Numbered from the stretch's first letter, positions 8,334-18,205 are shown. The stretch: 64,000 nucleotides of DNA from Alteromonas antoniana (GCF_019249295.1 NZ_JAESDH010000005.1:124001-188000); one strand, 5' to 3'. Notes: a model not told the origin generated them from the sequence alone. Numbers and translations are program-made.

Positions 8334-8466
8334 GTTACCCTCCGTATCTTCCCAACACGCTCTCCTTTGTGAAGTATCACGCATACTGGCGTATAAAACC
8401 CAAGCTCTACCGAATACCTGAAAGCATGCTACAACATACTAAACCTATATTACTTTTACACTGTTC

Positions 8467-9432
8467 ATGAACCGGATCCTGTCATTTCTCTTGTTGATGT
8501 TACTTACCGCGCCCGCGTCAGCACAGTGGTATTACGACGATGCCGCAATCATGGGAACCAATATTGAAGTGCAGGTCTGGGCATCTTCTGAAGCGCAGGG
8601 CCAGCAGGCTATCAATGCGGTATTCGAAGAAATGGAGCGCATCAATCAACTGATGAGCCCTTACATTGAAAGCAGTGAACTGAGCCAGTTAAATGCCCAT
8701 GCGGCCGACGGCGCTTTTGTGGTGTCGGAGGAACTGTTTTCGCTTATCCGCTATGCCATTCGAATCGGCGACATGACACACGGTGCTTTCGATATCACCT
8801 TTGCCAGTGTGGGCTTTCAGTACGATTACCGCGCCCGCGTCCGCCCTGACGACACTATGATTGCCAGTCAGCTGTCCGCCATTAGTTATCAGCATCTGGA
8901 ACTGAACGCTGACACCCATGCAATCCGCTATCGCCATCCGGATGTCAAAATTGATTTAGGAGGAATAGCCAAAGGACACGCCGTTGACAAGTCTGTTGAA
9001 AAGCTTAAATCGCTGGGAATACAGCATGCCATGGTAACTGCTGGCGGCGATACCCGGTTACTGGGAGATCGCCTTGGGCGACCCTGGCTGGTGGGGATCC
9101 GGGACCCACGCCAGGAAGGCAAACAAGCTGTGAAAATTCCGCTAGTCAGCTCTGCCATTTCCACCTCAGGCGACTATGAGCGCTATTTTGAGGAAGATGG
9201 CGTGAGGTATCACCATATTCTTTCGCCTTCCACAGGCAAACCAGCGTCACTGGTGCAATCGGTATCCATTATCGGTCCCAGCAGCACCACCAACGATGCG
9301 TTATCTACCTCTGTGTTTGTGATGGGACTTGCAGCCGGACTGGAACTTATTGACTCTCTGCCTGAGGTGGAGGCCATTATCCTTGATAACGAGCGGCGTA
9401 TGCATTTTTCCTCCGGGCTGACAGATAACTAG
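8467..9432 (+). CDS. apbE: ApbE, FAD:protein FMN transferase
   Basis: The 321-residue protein has a cleavable signal (SFLLLMLLTAPASAQ), so it acts in the periplasm. There it transfers FMN from FAD to threonine residues of target redox proteins. Family motifs are MGTNIEVQV near residue 30, DITFASVGFQYDYRAR near 105-120, KIDLGGIAKGHAVDK near 160, the flavin-binding VTAGGDTR near 193, and YHHILSPSTGKPA near 255 with the metal-binding region. No obvious flavinylation target is adjacent. The redox cluster starting 3 kb downstream is one place to look. The TAG stop is part of the CTAG next to the mobile element that follows. Confidence 0.94.
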   Translation: MNRILSFLLLMLLTAPASAQWYYDDAAIMGTNIEVQVWASSEAQGQQAINAVFEEMERINQLMSPYIESSELSQLNAHAADGAFVVSEELFSLIRYAIRIGDMTHGAFDITFASVGFQYDYRARVRPDDTMIASQLSAISYQHLELNADTHAIRYRHPDVKIDLGGIAKGHAVDKSVEKLKSLGIQHAMVTAGGDTRLLGDRLGRPWLVGIRDPRQEGKQAVKIPLVSSAISTSGDYERYFEEDGVRYHHILSPSTGKPASLVQSVSIIGPSSTTNDALSTSVFVMGLAAGLELIDSLPEVEAIILDNERRMHFSSGLTDN

Positions 9433-9699
9433 GGAAGGTGCGAATAAGTCTATAGTCACTCAGCGAGTCCTGAAGCATGCAGTTGCAAGGCAGGATCCGC
9501 AGGGAATGGCAGTCGCCCTTGCCAAGAAGCCTAGCGCCGCAAATGTTTGCTTCAGGGCTCGCCCTTCGGGGCTTACAGCCAAGCGCCTACTCGCCGTTGG
9601 TCTTTTTTGACTTAACCCGTTAGGCCTGCAAAAGACCGCCTTGATTAGTCACTTGGCTGTGAGCCTGAGCGACCATAGACTTATTCGCACCTTCCCTAG
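9429..9699. mobile_element. MITE-like element with 31-bp terminal inverted repeats and CTAG flanks
   Basis: The sequence between 9433 and 9695 (263 bases) begins GGAAGGTGCGAATAAGTCTA and ends with its complement. Over the outer 31 bases the two ends differ at only two positions. CTAG occurs immediately outside both ends (9429-9432 and 9696-9699) and could be a 4-base target duplication. There is no transposase frame inside, so this is a non-autonomous element that would need an enzyme encoded elsewhere. The left CTAG contains the stop codon of apbE. The family is not assigned. A CTAG-type target is seen in some IS5-related groups, which is only a hint. Confidence 0.85.
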
Positions 9700-9841
9700 A
9701 ACGAACCTGGTCGCACCGTCCCGGTACCTTATTCTCTGTCTGCTAAAAACCCTTCCTTTTGATGTGGGCGCACGACTGATGAATCCGCGCTGATTTTCTA
9801 TTACAATCCGCCTTCCTTTGCGCAGAAGAACGACGGAGACC

Positions 9842-11347
9842 ATGGCGGCAATAGGCATTGATTACGGAACATCAAACTCGGAAGTGGCGTTTTTCGATGG
9901 TGAGGAGCACCACTTTATCACTCTGGATCCGCAACAGGCGGCGTCTAACAAGATCCGTTCATCCGTGTTTATTTATTACGATGACGAGTTACCCATGCCT
10001 CCTGCTTCTGCCGTCGAGGCCAAGGTTGCCCAGATTCAGCGCGCGATTACCGAGCAGATAGAAAAGGCCAAACAAGGCTATTATGACGCGCAGGATCCCA
10101 GGGAGCAGCAGGTCTACAGCAACAAAGTGGATGATCTTCGCGCCGAATTTCATAACCTCCCTGCACTGCAGCGACGCGCTATTCAGTACTTGCTCAAGGA
10201 CATGACAGTAGATGATCTACCCCTGCAAAAGCTGGTGGATACCGGTACCTTTGCCTTTGGTGAGGAGGGATTCAAGCGCTTCCTGGCTACCCCGGAAAAA
10301 GGTCGCCTGATTTATTCCCCGAAAAACTTTTTGGGTGCAAATCTGGATAACTCTCAGCAGCAGGCATTTGTCAGCATGATTGCGCGGCAACTACGCTTTT
10401 TCCGCGAGTCTGCCGAGGCGCAGATGAAGCAGACTGTTGATACCGCCGTTATCGGTCGCCCGGTCAGGTTCCATGGTAACCGTGGCGAAGAAGGCAACCA
10501 GCAGGCTATTGCCATCATGACTGCCGCAGCGCAGGAAGCCGGCTTTTCGCGGGTTGAATTTTTAGAAGAGCCCATCGCCGCCGCGTACAAAGTTGAGCGT
10601 TCGCTGGAGCAAGCCACAGACGTGCTGGTGGTAGATATCGGCGGCGGCACCACAGACATTTGCTGTATTACGTTGTCTCCGGAAAATCTGAAAACGCTGG
10701 ACCGGCAGGGCGATGTGCTCTCTGTAACCGGTGCCCGGCTTGGCGGCATGGAATGCGATAAAAACCTGATTGTAAAATCTATTGCGCCCTTGATGGGGCA
10801 GGGCTTACGCATGCAAAGCGGGCTTCCCGTACCGCCAACGTACTTTACCGACATGTGTGCCGTAGATGATATTCCGCGAATGAACCGTTTTTTCTCTGAT
10901 GATTACGGTCTGGACATTGCTCAGACGATGTCTATTGTCACCGACAGTAAAGCATTGGGTCGCTTACTGACGGTACAGGAAGAGAAGCAATCTGCGCGTC
11001 TGGTAAACTCCTCACGCATGGCGAAAGAGTTGTTGTCGTCTAAAAATGAGGTCACGCTGCCCCTGCATTATATTGAAGAGAATTTTGATGTAGACATCAC
11101 CCGCGACGATTTGGATGCCTCAATGAAGCCCTGGCTAAGTAAGGTAAAAAAGCTGATTACCGACTGTCTTGATAAAAGTGCCAAGTCGCCACAGATGCTG
11201 TTTATGACCGGAGGTATGAGCTTATCGCCTATCGTGCGCAAAGAAATCCAGGCTTTGGTGCCAGAGGATTTGCCCCTGATTGAAGGTGATGCGTTCAATT
11301 CGGTGTGTGAAGGCCTGGCAATTCAGGCCGCGCGATTACAAAAGTAG
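9842..11347 (+). CDS. yegD: YegD-like Hsp70-family ATPase
   Basis: The start at 9842 (MAAIGIDYGTSNSEV) is supported by GGAG five bases before the ATG. An open frame runs eight codons further upstream without support. The 501-residue protein has the Hsp70/actin ATPase motifs: phosphate 1 (GIDYGTSNSEVAFF, residues 5-18), phosphate 2 (LVVDIGGGTTDICC, near 265) and adenosine (LFMTGGMSLSPIVRKE, near 460). It lacks a normal substrate-binding domain, as YegD proteins do, and contains a helical insertion around residues 60-120 (QIQRAITEQIEKAKQGYY). It is a single-gene unit downstream of the mobile element. The client is unknown. Confidence 0.9.
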   Translation: MAAIGIDYGTSNSEVAFFDGEEHHFITLDPQQAASNKIRSSVFIYYDDELPMPPASAVEAKVAQIQRAITEQIEKAKQGYYDAQDPREQQVYSNKVDDLRAEFHNLPALQRRAIQYLLKDMTVDDLPLQKLVDTGTFAFGEEGFKRFLATPEKGRLIYSPKNFLGANLDNSQQQAFVSMIARQLRFFRESAEAQMKQTVDTAVIGRPVRFHGNRGEEGNQQAIAIMTAAAQEAGFSRVEFLEEPIAAAYKVERSLEQATDVLVVDIGGGTTDICCITLSPENLKTLDRQGDVLSVTGARLGGMECDKNLIVKSIAPLMGQGLRMQSGLPVPPTYFTDMCAVDDIPRMNRFFSDDYGLDIAQTMSIVTDSKALGRLLTVQEEKQSARLVNSSRMAKELLSSKNEVTLPLHYIEENFDVDITRDDLDASMKPWLSKVKKLITDCLDKSAKSPQMLFMTGGMSLSPIVRKEIQALVPEDLPLIEGDAFNSVCEGLAIQAARLQK

Positions 11348-11447
11348 CCTGTAGTACAGATTGCTATCATCGCAGGTCTTACAATGTGGCCTAAAAGCCG
11401 TCTTTATGATGCGGTACCGGTTGCACAAAGAAAAAGGGGGCAGACAA

Positions 11448-12131
11448 TTAACTGGTAACCACAATCGCCGGAATGATAGCTGCCATAATCACCACCATTT
11501 GAATGGCTTCGATAGCTTGTTTCGCGGCTTTTCCTATTAATTGCCCTTCGACAATGCGCTCTATACGGGTTTTGTGCGACCGCAATTCACCTGAACTGAA
11601 AACCTGTTTGAGCAGCCCGCCACTTTTTGCCAGTGCCAGCATCAGTGATACGTATTCACTTACGTTGGCATCAGGCTCCATCACTGCGCGGCGCAGCGCA
11701 CTGCGAAGGGCATTTTCCGGCTCAGGGTTAATTTCCGGATAGACGCGCTTGGTAAACAGCCAAAGTACGGTTTTTTCTTCCGCTTTGACAATGCCTTTTT
11801 CAGCCAGCGACTTGGCTACAAGATGTTTCATACCGCCGGCGTTACCCAGCCGCTCAACCCAGTACTTCAGTTTTCGCTTTCTTGATGCAGAGTGCATTTT
11901 GGTGAGGATCCTGTCCAGCACCCAGTCGTCGGTAGTACTGGCATCCCGCACCTGCACATACCCCTCGCTGTCAGTCGTGATCCGTTTCATAAGTAGCAGG
12001 TCAGCGACGCCGGAAGCGGCGACAGTGATATCAATGAAGTCACCGTTCATTGTGCCGCTGACCTCGTTTAATGCCAGCAGCATAATACCTTCATACAGTT
12101 TCAGTTGTCTGGCTTTCAGTTGTTGTGCCAC
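11448..12131 (-). CDS. GPP34 (GOLPH3/VPS74-like) family protein
   Basis: The 227-residue protein starts with LYEGIMLLALNEVSGT, which matches the GPP34 family first strand and helix, in which eukaryotic GOLPH3 binds phosphoinositide and Golgi enzymes. Further matches are SGVADLLLMKRI and the acidic and basic helices that follow (DWVLDRILTKM, KYWVERLG). The C-terminal hydrophobic segment (AIQMVVIMAAIIPAIVV) could insert in a membrane. Bacterial members are poorly studied, so I give no function beyond possible membrane or lipid association. It stands alone, convergent with yegD. Confidence 0.8.
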   Translation of the reverse strand: MAQQLKARQLKLYEGIMLLALNEVSGTMNGDFIDITVAASGVADLLLMKRITTDSEGYVQVRDASTTDDWVLDRILTKMHSASRKRKLKYWVERLGNAGGMKHLVAKSLAEKGIVKAEEKTVLWLFTKRVYPEINPEPENALRSALRRAVMEPDANVSEYVSLMLALAKSGGLLKQVFSSGELRSHKTRIERIVEGQLIGKAAKQAIEAIQMVVIMAAIIPAIVVTS

Positions 12132-12533
12132 GTTGTCTGCCTTCTCTTTTCACTCGCATCATTCTTCATTCAGCATACCCCTAATAGCGCGAATGTGAAC
12201 GCTTTCTTCACGGGAAACGTTATTTCGCCACTAATCGGACAGGGTATGGCGTGTGTAGATAATACGGCAGCAACATCAGGGGGAGTGCGAAGGGAAAGCG
12301 TGATGCAGGTTTAAAACGGGGGTTACCGCCGTGCAGGTGAGCAGACTCAATACGAATTGGTATCGGTAAGTGCTCGCACACCATTACTAACTGGTGTAAA
12401 AGGAAGGTTGTCTACATTGCAGGGCGGGTGATGAAACGCCGCAGGTTGTTGCTGACAAAAAAAACAGAGCGGAAAAAGGGCAAGGGTGCTTAACCTGCCG
12501 CTTACCCTTCATCCACATTATGTAGGTAGCACG
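12132..12533. other. 402-base gap, one possible terminator
   Basis: No gene is supported. On the minus strand, downstream of the Tat-exported protein gene, AAGGGT and ACCCTT (about 12484-12511) can pair around a 16-base loop and are followed by GCCCTTTTT. It is a weak candidate for the terminator of the left arm of the redox cluster. The rest would hold the promoter of the GPP34 gene. Confidence 0.4.
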
Positions 12534-14153
12534 CTATGCCATGGTGCCCTGCACGATAGGCTCAAATGCAGTAAGCCGGTCCATTAATGCCGCATTTCCC
12601 AGCCCGTGTGCCGGGAAGTACTCTGCGAAGCGGTGTTGCTCACCATGCAGTGCGAGATAATTAAGAATGACCGTTTCAACCAGCAGGTTCACGTTATTGG
12701 CAGAGGGTGCTGAGGCGGTTTCCACCGAACCGTCACGACGCATAAAGCCAATTTGCTGTCGCATGGCCTGCTCATCGGCATTAGCCCCCATTAACTGCGG
12801 CACACCATTAGGGTTATACACCAGGAAAAACGAGGCGGACGTGGAAGAGTTATCTCCGGTCCAGACGCCTTTGCCCCTGCCGTTAGCAGAATCATCAATC
12901 ATGCCGTTACTGGCAACCGAGCCGTCACTACTGACATACAGCATGAGCGGCATGCCGACACGGGCGGCGTACTCCAGACAGGCACCGATGCAACGACCGG
13001 CCCGCAGGTCCCGAGTCTCACCGGTAGCGCGACTGCCATCATGGTAGTCGTAGCCACCCATAGTGACGGTTCCGGCACCGGCGAAGCCGTTTATCACCAG
13101 CTTCATAACGGATGCGGTTTTTCTGAACTCGCGATCGCTGTTAAATTCTTCCTGAGTAAAAATACCGCCAGGCCCAACAATGTCGACATCCAGGTAGGGA
13201 TCCAGTGTCGAGGGATCGCCGAAGCGGTCGGTGATGTCGGCGCTTTTGACGTAACCACAACGTACCATATCCTTGATCACCTCATCGCGGGTAATGGCCG
13301 TTGACACATTGTTTAAGCGGCTGTCACTGATGCGCTGAATCGATTCCATCACCGCCACCGAGTCTTGCTGGCTGAGTAAACCCACGAGGTCGCCGGTATC
13401 CACAAGCCCCGTCACATCTGATGGACGATCGATCTTGGTCGGGCGTACAGCGGGGTTAATCATTGAAAACGGCGCCATGGAGTTGCCGCCTGAATCACTG
13501 TTCTGAGAGCCAACCAGCGTAAGCAGCGAGCCGTCTGCACCCACCCGGTTAATGCCATACATTGGATTGTGCGGATTATTCCCCGTGTCGTTTTCAGAGC
13601 GGGCCGGTAACACCGCACCGTTGATATTGGCGCGATGACTGACACCGACTTTTTCCAGTATGCCGCGCAAAAAAGCACTGTCTGAATGAAACGAGAGCCC
13701 CAGTTCCTGATTAATAAAATCTGATAGCCCGGTATCCGGGTTTGCTACAGACGGAACCATGTCGCCAGGCAAACCTTGTCGGGAATAGCCCGCCGTGCTC
13801 AGGAAATCGAGCTGCCCACCCTGACCACCAATTAATACGTTCGAGCCGGCGATATTCGCGCCACCGGCAAGATCGAAGGTAATAAAAGGAATTTTTCCCG
13901 CCCCCTGAGAGGCGATGCCGCATTGCGTTTTCAGTGCTTCAAGGTCGGCAGACAACGTAGCGTGCGCCTTGCGCGGACTGGCGAAAAGACCAAGTACTGA
14001 GCCCCCCATTACCGTAGCCGCGCCCGCGCAGAAGCCCTGCGCGATGAACTCGCGACGAGTCACCGGACGACTGTGATCGTTGTGCCGCATGGGCGTATCC
14101 AGTCCCGCTCCTGTGGTGCGCTTTTTAAAATAGTGTGACGATAAGCGTGCCAT
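12534..14153 (-). CDS. Tat-exported DUF1501-like protein
   Basis: The start at 14153 was chosen for its TAGGAG ribosome site. It gives 539 residues. Residues about 25-60 are a twin-arginine signal (VTRREFIAQGFCAG, then a hydrophobic stretch ending KAHA), so the protein is folded before export and may carry a cofactor. The body has FDLAGGANIAGSNVLIGG, a long alanine/glycine-rich middle and GAGTVTMGGYDYHDGS. These resemble the DUF1501 sulfatase-like exported proteins that often accompany cytochrome-type DUF1585/1588 or DUF1800 proteins. It is the last gene of the three-gene left arm, 8 bases after the LamG/heme lipoprotein gene. The enzymatic activity is unknown. Confidence 0.75.
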   Translation of the reverse strand: MARLSSHYFKKRTTGAGLDTPMRHNDHSRPVTRREFIAQGFCAGAATVMGGSVLGLFASPRKAHATLSADLEALKTQCGIASQGAGKIPFITFDLAGGANIAGSNVLIGGQGGQLDFLSTAGYSRQGLPGDMVPSVANPDTGLSDFINQELGLSFHSDSAFLRGILEKVGVSHRANINGAVLPARSENDTGNNPHNPMYGINRVGADGSLLTLVGSQNSDSGGNSMAPFSMINPAVRPTKIDRPSDVTGLVDTGDLVGLLSQQDSVAVMESIQRISDSRLNNVSTAITRDEVIKDMVRCGYVKSADITDRFGDPSTLDPYLDVDIVGPGGIFTQEEFNSDREFRKTASVMKLVINGFAGAGTVTMGGYDYHDGSRATGETRDLRAGRCIGACLEYAARVGMPLMLYVSSDGSVASNGMIDDSANGRGKGVWTGDNSSTSASFFLVYNPNGVPQLMGANADEQAMRQQIGFMRRDGSVETASAPSANNVNLLVETVILNYLALHGEQHRFAEYFPAHGLGNAALMDRLTAFEPIVQGTMA

Positions 14154-14161
14154 GATGACTC

Positions 14162-16639
14162 CTATTGGATAAGCATAACTGCACTGCCTAAAACGGCGGC
14201 GCAACTGGCTTTGGTAATGGTGCGGGTATACGCGGCGTCGCAACTTGCCGTGCCGTTGCAGGCAGAGAGCCCGCCTACCAGAGTAGCAAGCTCATCGCCA
14301 ACGGCATCGCGGCTGGCCTGAGTGGCGACATCCGTTTTCAGCATGTTGTTTAAAAGCGGTGAGATAATACCGGTACTGGCCGTGCCATCAAATGCAACGG
14401 ATGCTGGCTGGCTGAAGTCGAAGTCCGGGAAAAACTGCTGGCGCAGGCCGGCGTCTTCGATCAGTGTGTCGCAATACCTGATAGCCAGTTGCGTCACGGC
14501 CATCTGATTTGCTGCGACATAGCTTTCGATATCGGTCACCGACGGTAACTGTTGTTGTAACGATACAAATGCCTGATTGACCGAGGTATTGCTGACCGGT
14601 ACACCGGTTAGCGCAGCCATGCTGGCATTAATTTCGCCAAAGTTACGTACGCCTATTTCACTCTGAGGCGTCAGGTCCTGTGGAGCGGCAGGAGTTGAAG
14701 GCGTGGGTTCAACACGAACATGCTCAGCGTCGCCCAGGCGCTCAAAGGTCAGGAAAAACTCGTCGCTCTCAGGGCCTTTCTCCAGCGGAATAATGGTGCC
14801 CTGACGTGATAGCCTGGCCCCGCTTTGTTCATCATATTCTGCTGCTGTTACCGTCGTCGCTAGCGTGCTGTAGACCTGACCGGCGAAAGATTCACGTCCA
14901 TTGATGCCAATTCGCATACCTTCAAAGGTCACACCATCGATATCCGTGGCCACACCGGATTGCAGTGAGATAAAATGAGGTTCGGTAAACAGGTAGCTGT
15001 AACTGTCGTACTGACTGACTTCAAACATCACGTAGCTTTGTGGAATATCAATGATGTCGCTGATGCCGAACAGCAGAAAATATTTTTGTCCGACACCGGC
15101 AGCAAAGTTTCCGGCAATGGCCTGTTCGTTTAACGGTCGGTTGTGGATTGCCACCATGCGTAGCGTCCCCGCCCAAGGGCGATCACCTGACACTTCATTG
15201 CCGAGCACAAAGGCAAAGCTGTCGTCCCAGTCCAGCAGGCTGCCTGGGGCGGTATCATCAATATCGCCGGTATATTCACCATTAACATAAATTTGTCTGC
15301 CATCCGTTGCGCTGTAGTTGATCACAACGTGCTGAAGGGATGCCTGCAATACTTCTGCGTCATCATCAGTGGACAGTATCGGCTCGCCGTTAACGTCGGT
15401 ATTTTCAGTGCGTAGCATAACGTCATAGTTGTATAAGGTTTGGCCCAGCGTAAAATTACGGCGATCCCGGCCGCCAGAATAACTGACAATGCGGGCAGGC
15501 CCTTCCTGAGTGACGTTTGCCGGCGCAACCCAGGCTTCAATGGCGAACTCGCCAGTGCCGACAATAAGCTCATAGAGCTTTCGCGACGCCGTCGTGGTGC
15601 CCTGTGCTTTGCCGTTACCCAGTTGAATACCGTAGCCTCCCACCCAGTTGTACTCACCACTTAAGGTCAAATCCAGCGCCGGGTCGACACCACTGGTATC
15701 GAAAGCCTGATTGCCGCTTCCGGTTTTGAACTCCCATTTTGCAATAGCGTTGGAATCGAAGCGGCCGCCACCGCTGGCCAGCACGCCTTCGTACAGCGAC
15801 AGCGCGTCTGAATGTACCAGTTGCGGGTCCAGTTCGGTCAGTGCTATCTCTGCTGCCATGTCGCTGATAGCCGCAGAGAGCGTAGCTGCGTCATCTTCGC
15901 AGTCACTCCAGCAATTGTGGAATTGCTCGCGTAACCGTACCACCACCCGTGAAGATGCCGGGTCGTCAAGATTGAGGCGGTCTTTCGCAGCCTCGTAGGC
16001 CTCCAGCACATCCGCAGAAGCGAAATAGGGTGAAATGGGAATCGTGGCAGAGCTGGTATGACAGTCTGCACAGAAGGTGTTTAGTACCGGATAGACGGTA
16101 TCGGCAAACAGATCTGGCGACGCAGGAAAGTTGCGGGTGCTGCCAGGCGCCCGTGAGACGGGTGCTTGCAGTTCAATATCGGTTGACTGATCCTGTGCGT
16201 TGGCAAGCGAGGCCCAGTTGCCAATCCAGGTTGTCATTATGTCTTCGCAGGCACTGTCGCTGGACAGCCAGCAGTTGTGACCGCCTGCTACTTTGGTGAC
16301 CAGAGCGGAATCGCCGGGACTGGACAGATTTACCAGGCCATTAATATCAGTATACGCCTGATTAATATCATCATTGCGGGCGAATGTTGGTGATTGTTGC
16401 CCCTGAATGTGACACGCACCGCAACGGTCTTCGGTGGCAATGTTGTCCCACAGCGCTTCTTTAAAGTGCCTGATGTCATCAGTGGCAGGGGCAGGGCCCG
16501 AGTAGTTTACCACCGGTTGCTCTGCCGGCGGAGGTAACGGGTTTTCGGTGACCTGAGTATCACCGCCGCCGCAGGCGGCAAGTATAGCGGTCAGGGACAG
16601 CACCCATGCCGGACGCAACAGCGCTTTTGGTCGCAACAT
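14162..16639 (-). CDS. LamG-domain lipoprotein with two CxxCH heme motifs
   Basis: An in-frame GTG at 16645 overlaps the upstream stop, but the AAAGGAG site is 7 bases before the ATG at 16639, so that start is preferred (825 residues). The signal ends LTAILAAC (lipid cysteine 23). Two c-type heme motifs follow: CGACH at 73-77 and CADCH at 190-194. Each is followed by a matching cysteine-containing region (GGHNCWLSSDSAC and QFHNCWSDCEDD), so the N-terminal half looks like a duplicated heme domain. Residues about 300-500 form a LamG/concanavalin-like sandwich (WEFKTGSGN, FAIEAWVAP, IYVNGEYTG). The rest is beta-rich and then helical. Periplasmic or surface electron carrier is likely, but partner and substrate are unknown. 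Confidence 0.82.
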   Translation of the reverse strand: MLRPKALLRPAWVLSLTAILAACGGGDTQVTENPLPPPAEQPVVNYSGPAPATDDIRHFKEALWDNIATEDRCGACHIQGQQSPTFARNDDINQAYTDINGLVNLSSPGDSALVTKVAGGHNCWLSSDSACEDIMTTWIGNWASLANAQDQSTDIELQAPVSRAPGSTRNFPASPDLFADTVYPVLNTFCADCHTSSATIPISPYFASADVLEAYEAAKDRLNLDDPASSRVVVRLREQFHNCWSDCEDDAATLSAAISDMAAEIALTELDPQLVHSDALSLYEGVLASGGGRFDSNAIAKWEFKTGSGNQAFDTSGVDPALDLTLSGEYNWVGGYGIQLGNGKAQGTTTASRKLYELIVGTGEFAIEAWVAPANVTQEGPARIVSYSGGRDRRNFTLGQTLYNYDVMLRTENTDVNGEPILSTDDDAEVLQASLQHVVINYSATDGRQIYVNGEYTGDIDDTAPGSLLDWDDSFAFVLGNEVSGDRPWAGTLRMVAIHNRPLNEQAIAGNFAAGVGQKYFLLFGISDIIDIPQSYVMFEVSQYDSYSYLFTEPHFISLQSGVATDIDGVTFEGMRIGINGRESFAGQVYSTLATTVTAAEYDEQSGARLSRQGTIIPLEKGPESDEFFLTFERLGDAEHVRVEPTPSTPAAPQDLTPQSEIGVRNFGEINASMAALTGVPVSNTSVNQAFVSLQQQLPSVTDIESYVAANQMAVTQLAIRYCDTLIEDAGLRQQFFPDFDFSQPASVAFDGTASTGIISPLLNNMLKTDVATQASRDAVGDELATLVGGLSACNGTASCDAAYTRTITKASCAAVLGSAVMLIQ

Positions 16640-16641
16640 GC

Positions 16642-17880
16642 TCACTCTCCTTTACAGTAGCTGGCGGCACCGGCAAACACCGGCTTCATGCGGTAGCCAT
16701 CACTGGCAAACGCCGATGTCATTGCCGCTATCTGGCTTCTGTCAGCCGCGTCCTGCGGTTTACGCAGGCACACCTCTTCAAACACTTTAGTGACCTGGCA
16801 GGTGGCGAACTTTTCACTGTGCGCCAGCTCGCGGCCCATGCTCTTGGCGCCATTGCCCTGACCCGGTAAGGCAGGGTCCCAGCCCAGATGCTGGTTATAA
16901 CCTTCCCGCCAGTAGTTTTCCCAGGCATCATCTTCGGTAATATAGCCGTGCACGAAATTGTTACTGTTTATCCAGTATTTCGCCTGCACCCGGAGTCCGG
17001 TTTCCGGAACCGTCATGCCACTGCGGTTGTAAACCAGTGCGCCTTGTTCACCGTCAGGGTCGCTGTCGGCGTCATAATCGTAATTGTAATAGGCAAAGGC
17101 CTGTGCCAGCGGATCCATACCGGAGTGGCAGCCTACACAATTGTTGTGAAACAGGCGGCTGTCACCGCCGGGACTGCGGCTGACGTCCTGTCGGACACGA
17201 TCCGGGGCACGCGTAATGTCGGCCACGCCTTCAAGATCAGTGCAAAGATGATTAATCAGTGTAAAGCGGAACATGGCGCGATTCGTCCCGTCTTTAAAAA
17301 AGGCTTTTGCCGCGGCCCGGGTGGTTAAGACGCCAGCCGTTGCGTCGGCAGGGATCCCGGTTTCTGCTGACTGTGTGGTCTGTTGAAGATGCGCCTGAAG
17401 ATCTACAACGTTCTCTTCCATCGCCTCATAATGCTGATTATTGGTTGTGCTGTACGCGGGTAAGCTAAGCGCGGCGTCGCCGACATACAGCACGTCAGCA
17501 CTCAGTACGTCACGAAAGTCAGCATCATCGCGGATAAGGCCGATGACGGTGGCCGTGTAATCGTTCAGCGGTGCGTACACATCGAACGCCTCGTTGGTCC
17601 AGGGAGTAACCCAGTGTTTCAGCGTAACATTATAAAAAGCCGGATTGTCCATCGCTATCATGGCGGCGCTGATATCATCGCCGGCAGCAATATGCGACGC
17701 CATGTCGTCCAGCACGCTATCGCTGGCGGGAACGCCAGCGAGCCTGTCATGCATGCGTGCTGCCTGCTCGCGCGGGCCAGCCATTACCGGAAGCGTTAAC
17801 AGCAGCGCTAAGCAAACTACAGCCACTGGCAGCAGCCAGCCTAGCGGTCGTGATGTGTGATGGGATGAATCGATAAGCAC
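16642..17880 (-). CDS. Secreted mono-heme c-type protein, DUF1585/1588-like
   Basis: The 412-residue protein has an N-terminal hydrophobic signal (LLPVAVVCLALLLTLPVMA). Its single heme motif is CVGCH at 248-252, followed by SGMDPLAQAFAYYNYD. The C-heme motif followed by MDP is the hallmark of the DUF1588-type cytochrome proteins common in planctomycetes and some marine gammaproteobacteria. The N-terminal part (ADVLYVG, FRFTLINHLC) also fits. The partner gene families found next to such proteins (LamG, DUF1501) are present here too. It is the first gene of the left arm and divergent from the HzsA-like gene; the 325-base gap between them is the shared control region. Confidence 0.8.
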   Translation of the reverse strand: MLIDSSHHTSRPLGWLLPVAVVCLALLLTLPVMAGPREQAARMHDRLAGVPASDSVLDDMASHIAAGDDISAAMIAMDNPAFYNVTLKHWVTPWTNEAFDVYAPLNDYTATVIGLIRDDADFRDVLSADVLYVGDAALSLPAYSTTNNQHYEAMEENVVDLQAHLQQTTQSAETGIPADATAGVLTTRAAAKAFFKDGTNRAMFRFTLINHLCTDLEGVADITRAPDRVRQDVSRSPGGDSRLFHNNCVGCHSGMDPLAQAFAYYNYDYDADSDPDGEQGALVYNRSGMTVPETGLRVQAKYWINSNNFVHGYITEDDAWENYWREGYNQHLGWDPALPGQGNGAKSMGRELAHSEKFATCQVTKVFEEVCLRKPQDAADRSQIAAMTSAFASDGYRMKPVFAGAASYCKGE

Positions 17881-18205
17881 AGAAGGCTCCGGTATTTCTC
17901 AATCTGTGCATAATAAAAGCAGTGACAGCGTCAGGTATAAATAGCGCTGCACACGCTTACATATATAAATCTATAACTTTGTGAGCGGGTATGCGATGAC
18001 ATAGACACGCTAACTTACTGATTTAAAACATTGCAGAGCTATCCGCGAGGGTGGGTAAAAGCCTGAAATCACTGTGCCAGCATATTTCCTGCTTTATGCA
18101 TATAGGTATCAAACCACATTCCCATTTATGAATGTGGTCATTGTTCACAGGTGGCGTCAGTGAAATGCTTACACTCCCGATTTTGGGAGCTGTATCGCGA
18201 AGGCC
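17881..18205. promoter_or_regulatory. Divergent control region of the redox cluster
   Basis: This 325-base gap must hold promoters for both arms. A perfect 9-base inverted repeat, ACCACATTC (18113-18121) and GAATGTGGT (18130-18138), is separated by 8 bases and looks like a dimer operator. A smaller hairpin, CTCCC/GGGAG (18174-18189), sits 16 bases before the right-arm start and could affect translation. A/T-rich stretches around 17965-17990 are plausible promoter elements for the left arm. The regulator is not in the immediate neighbourhood. Confidence 0.6.
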
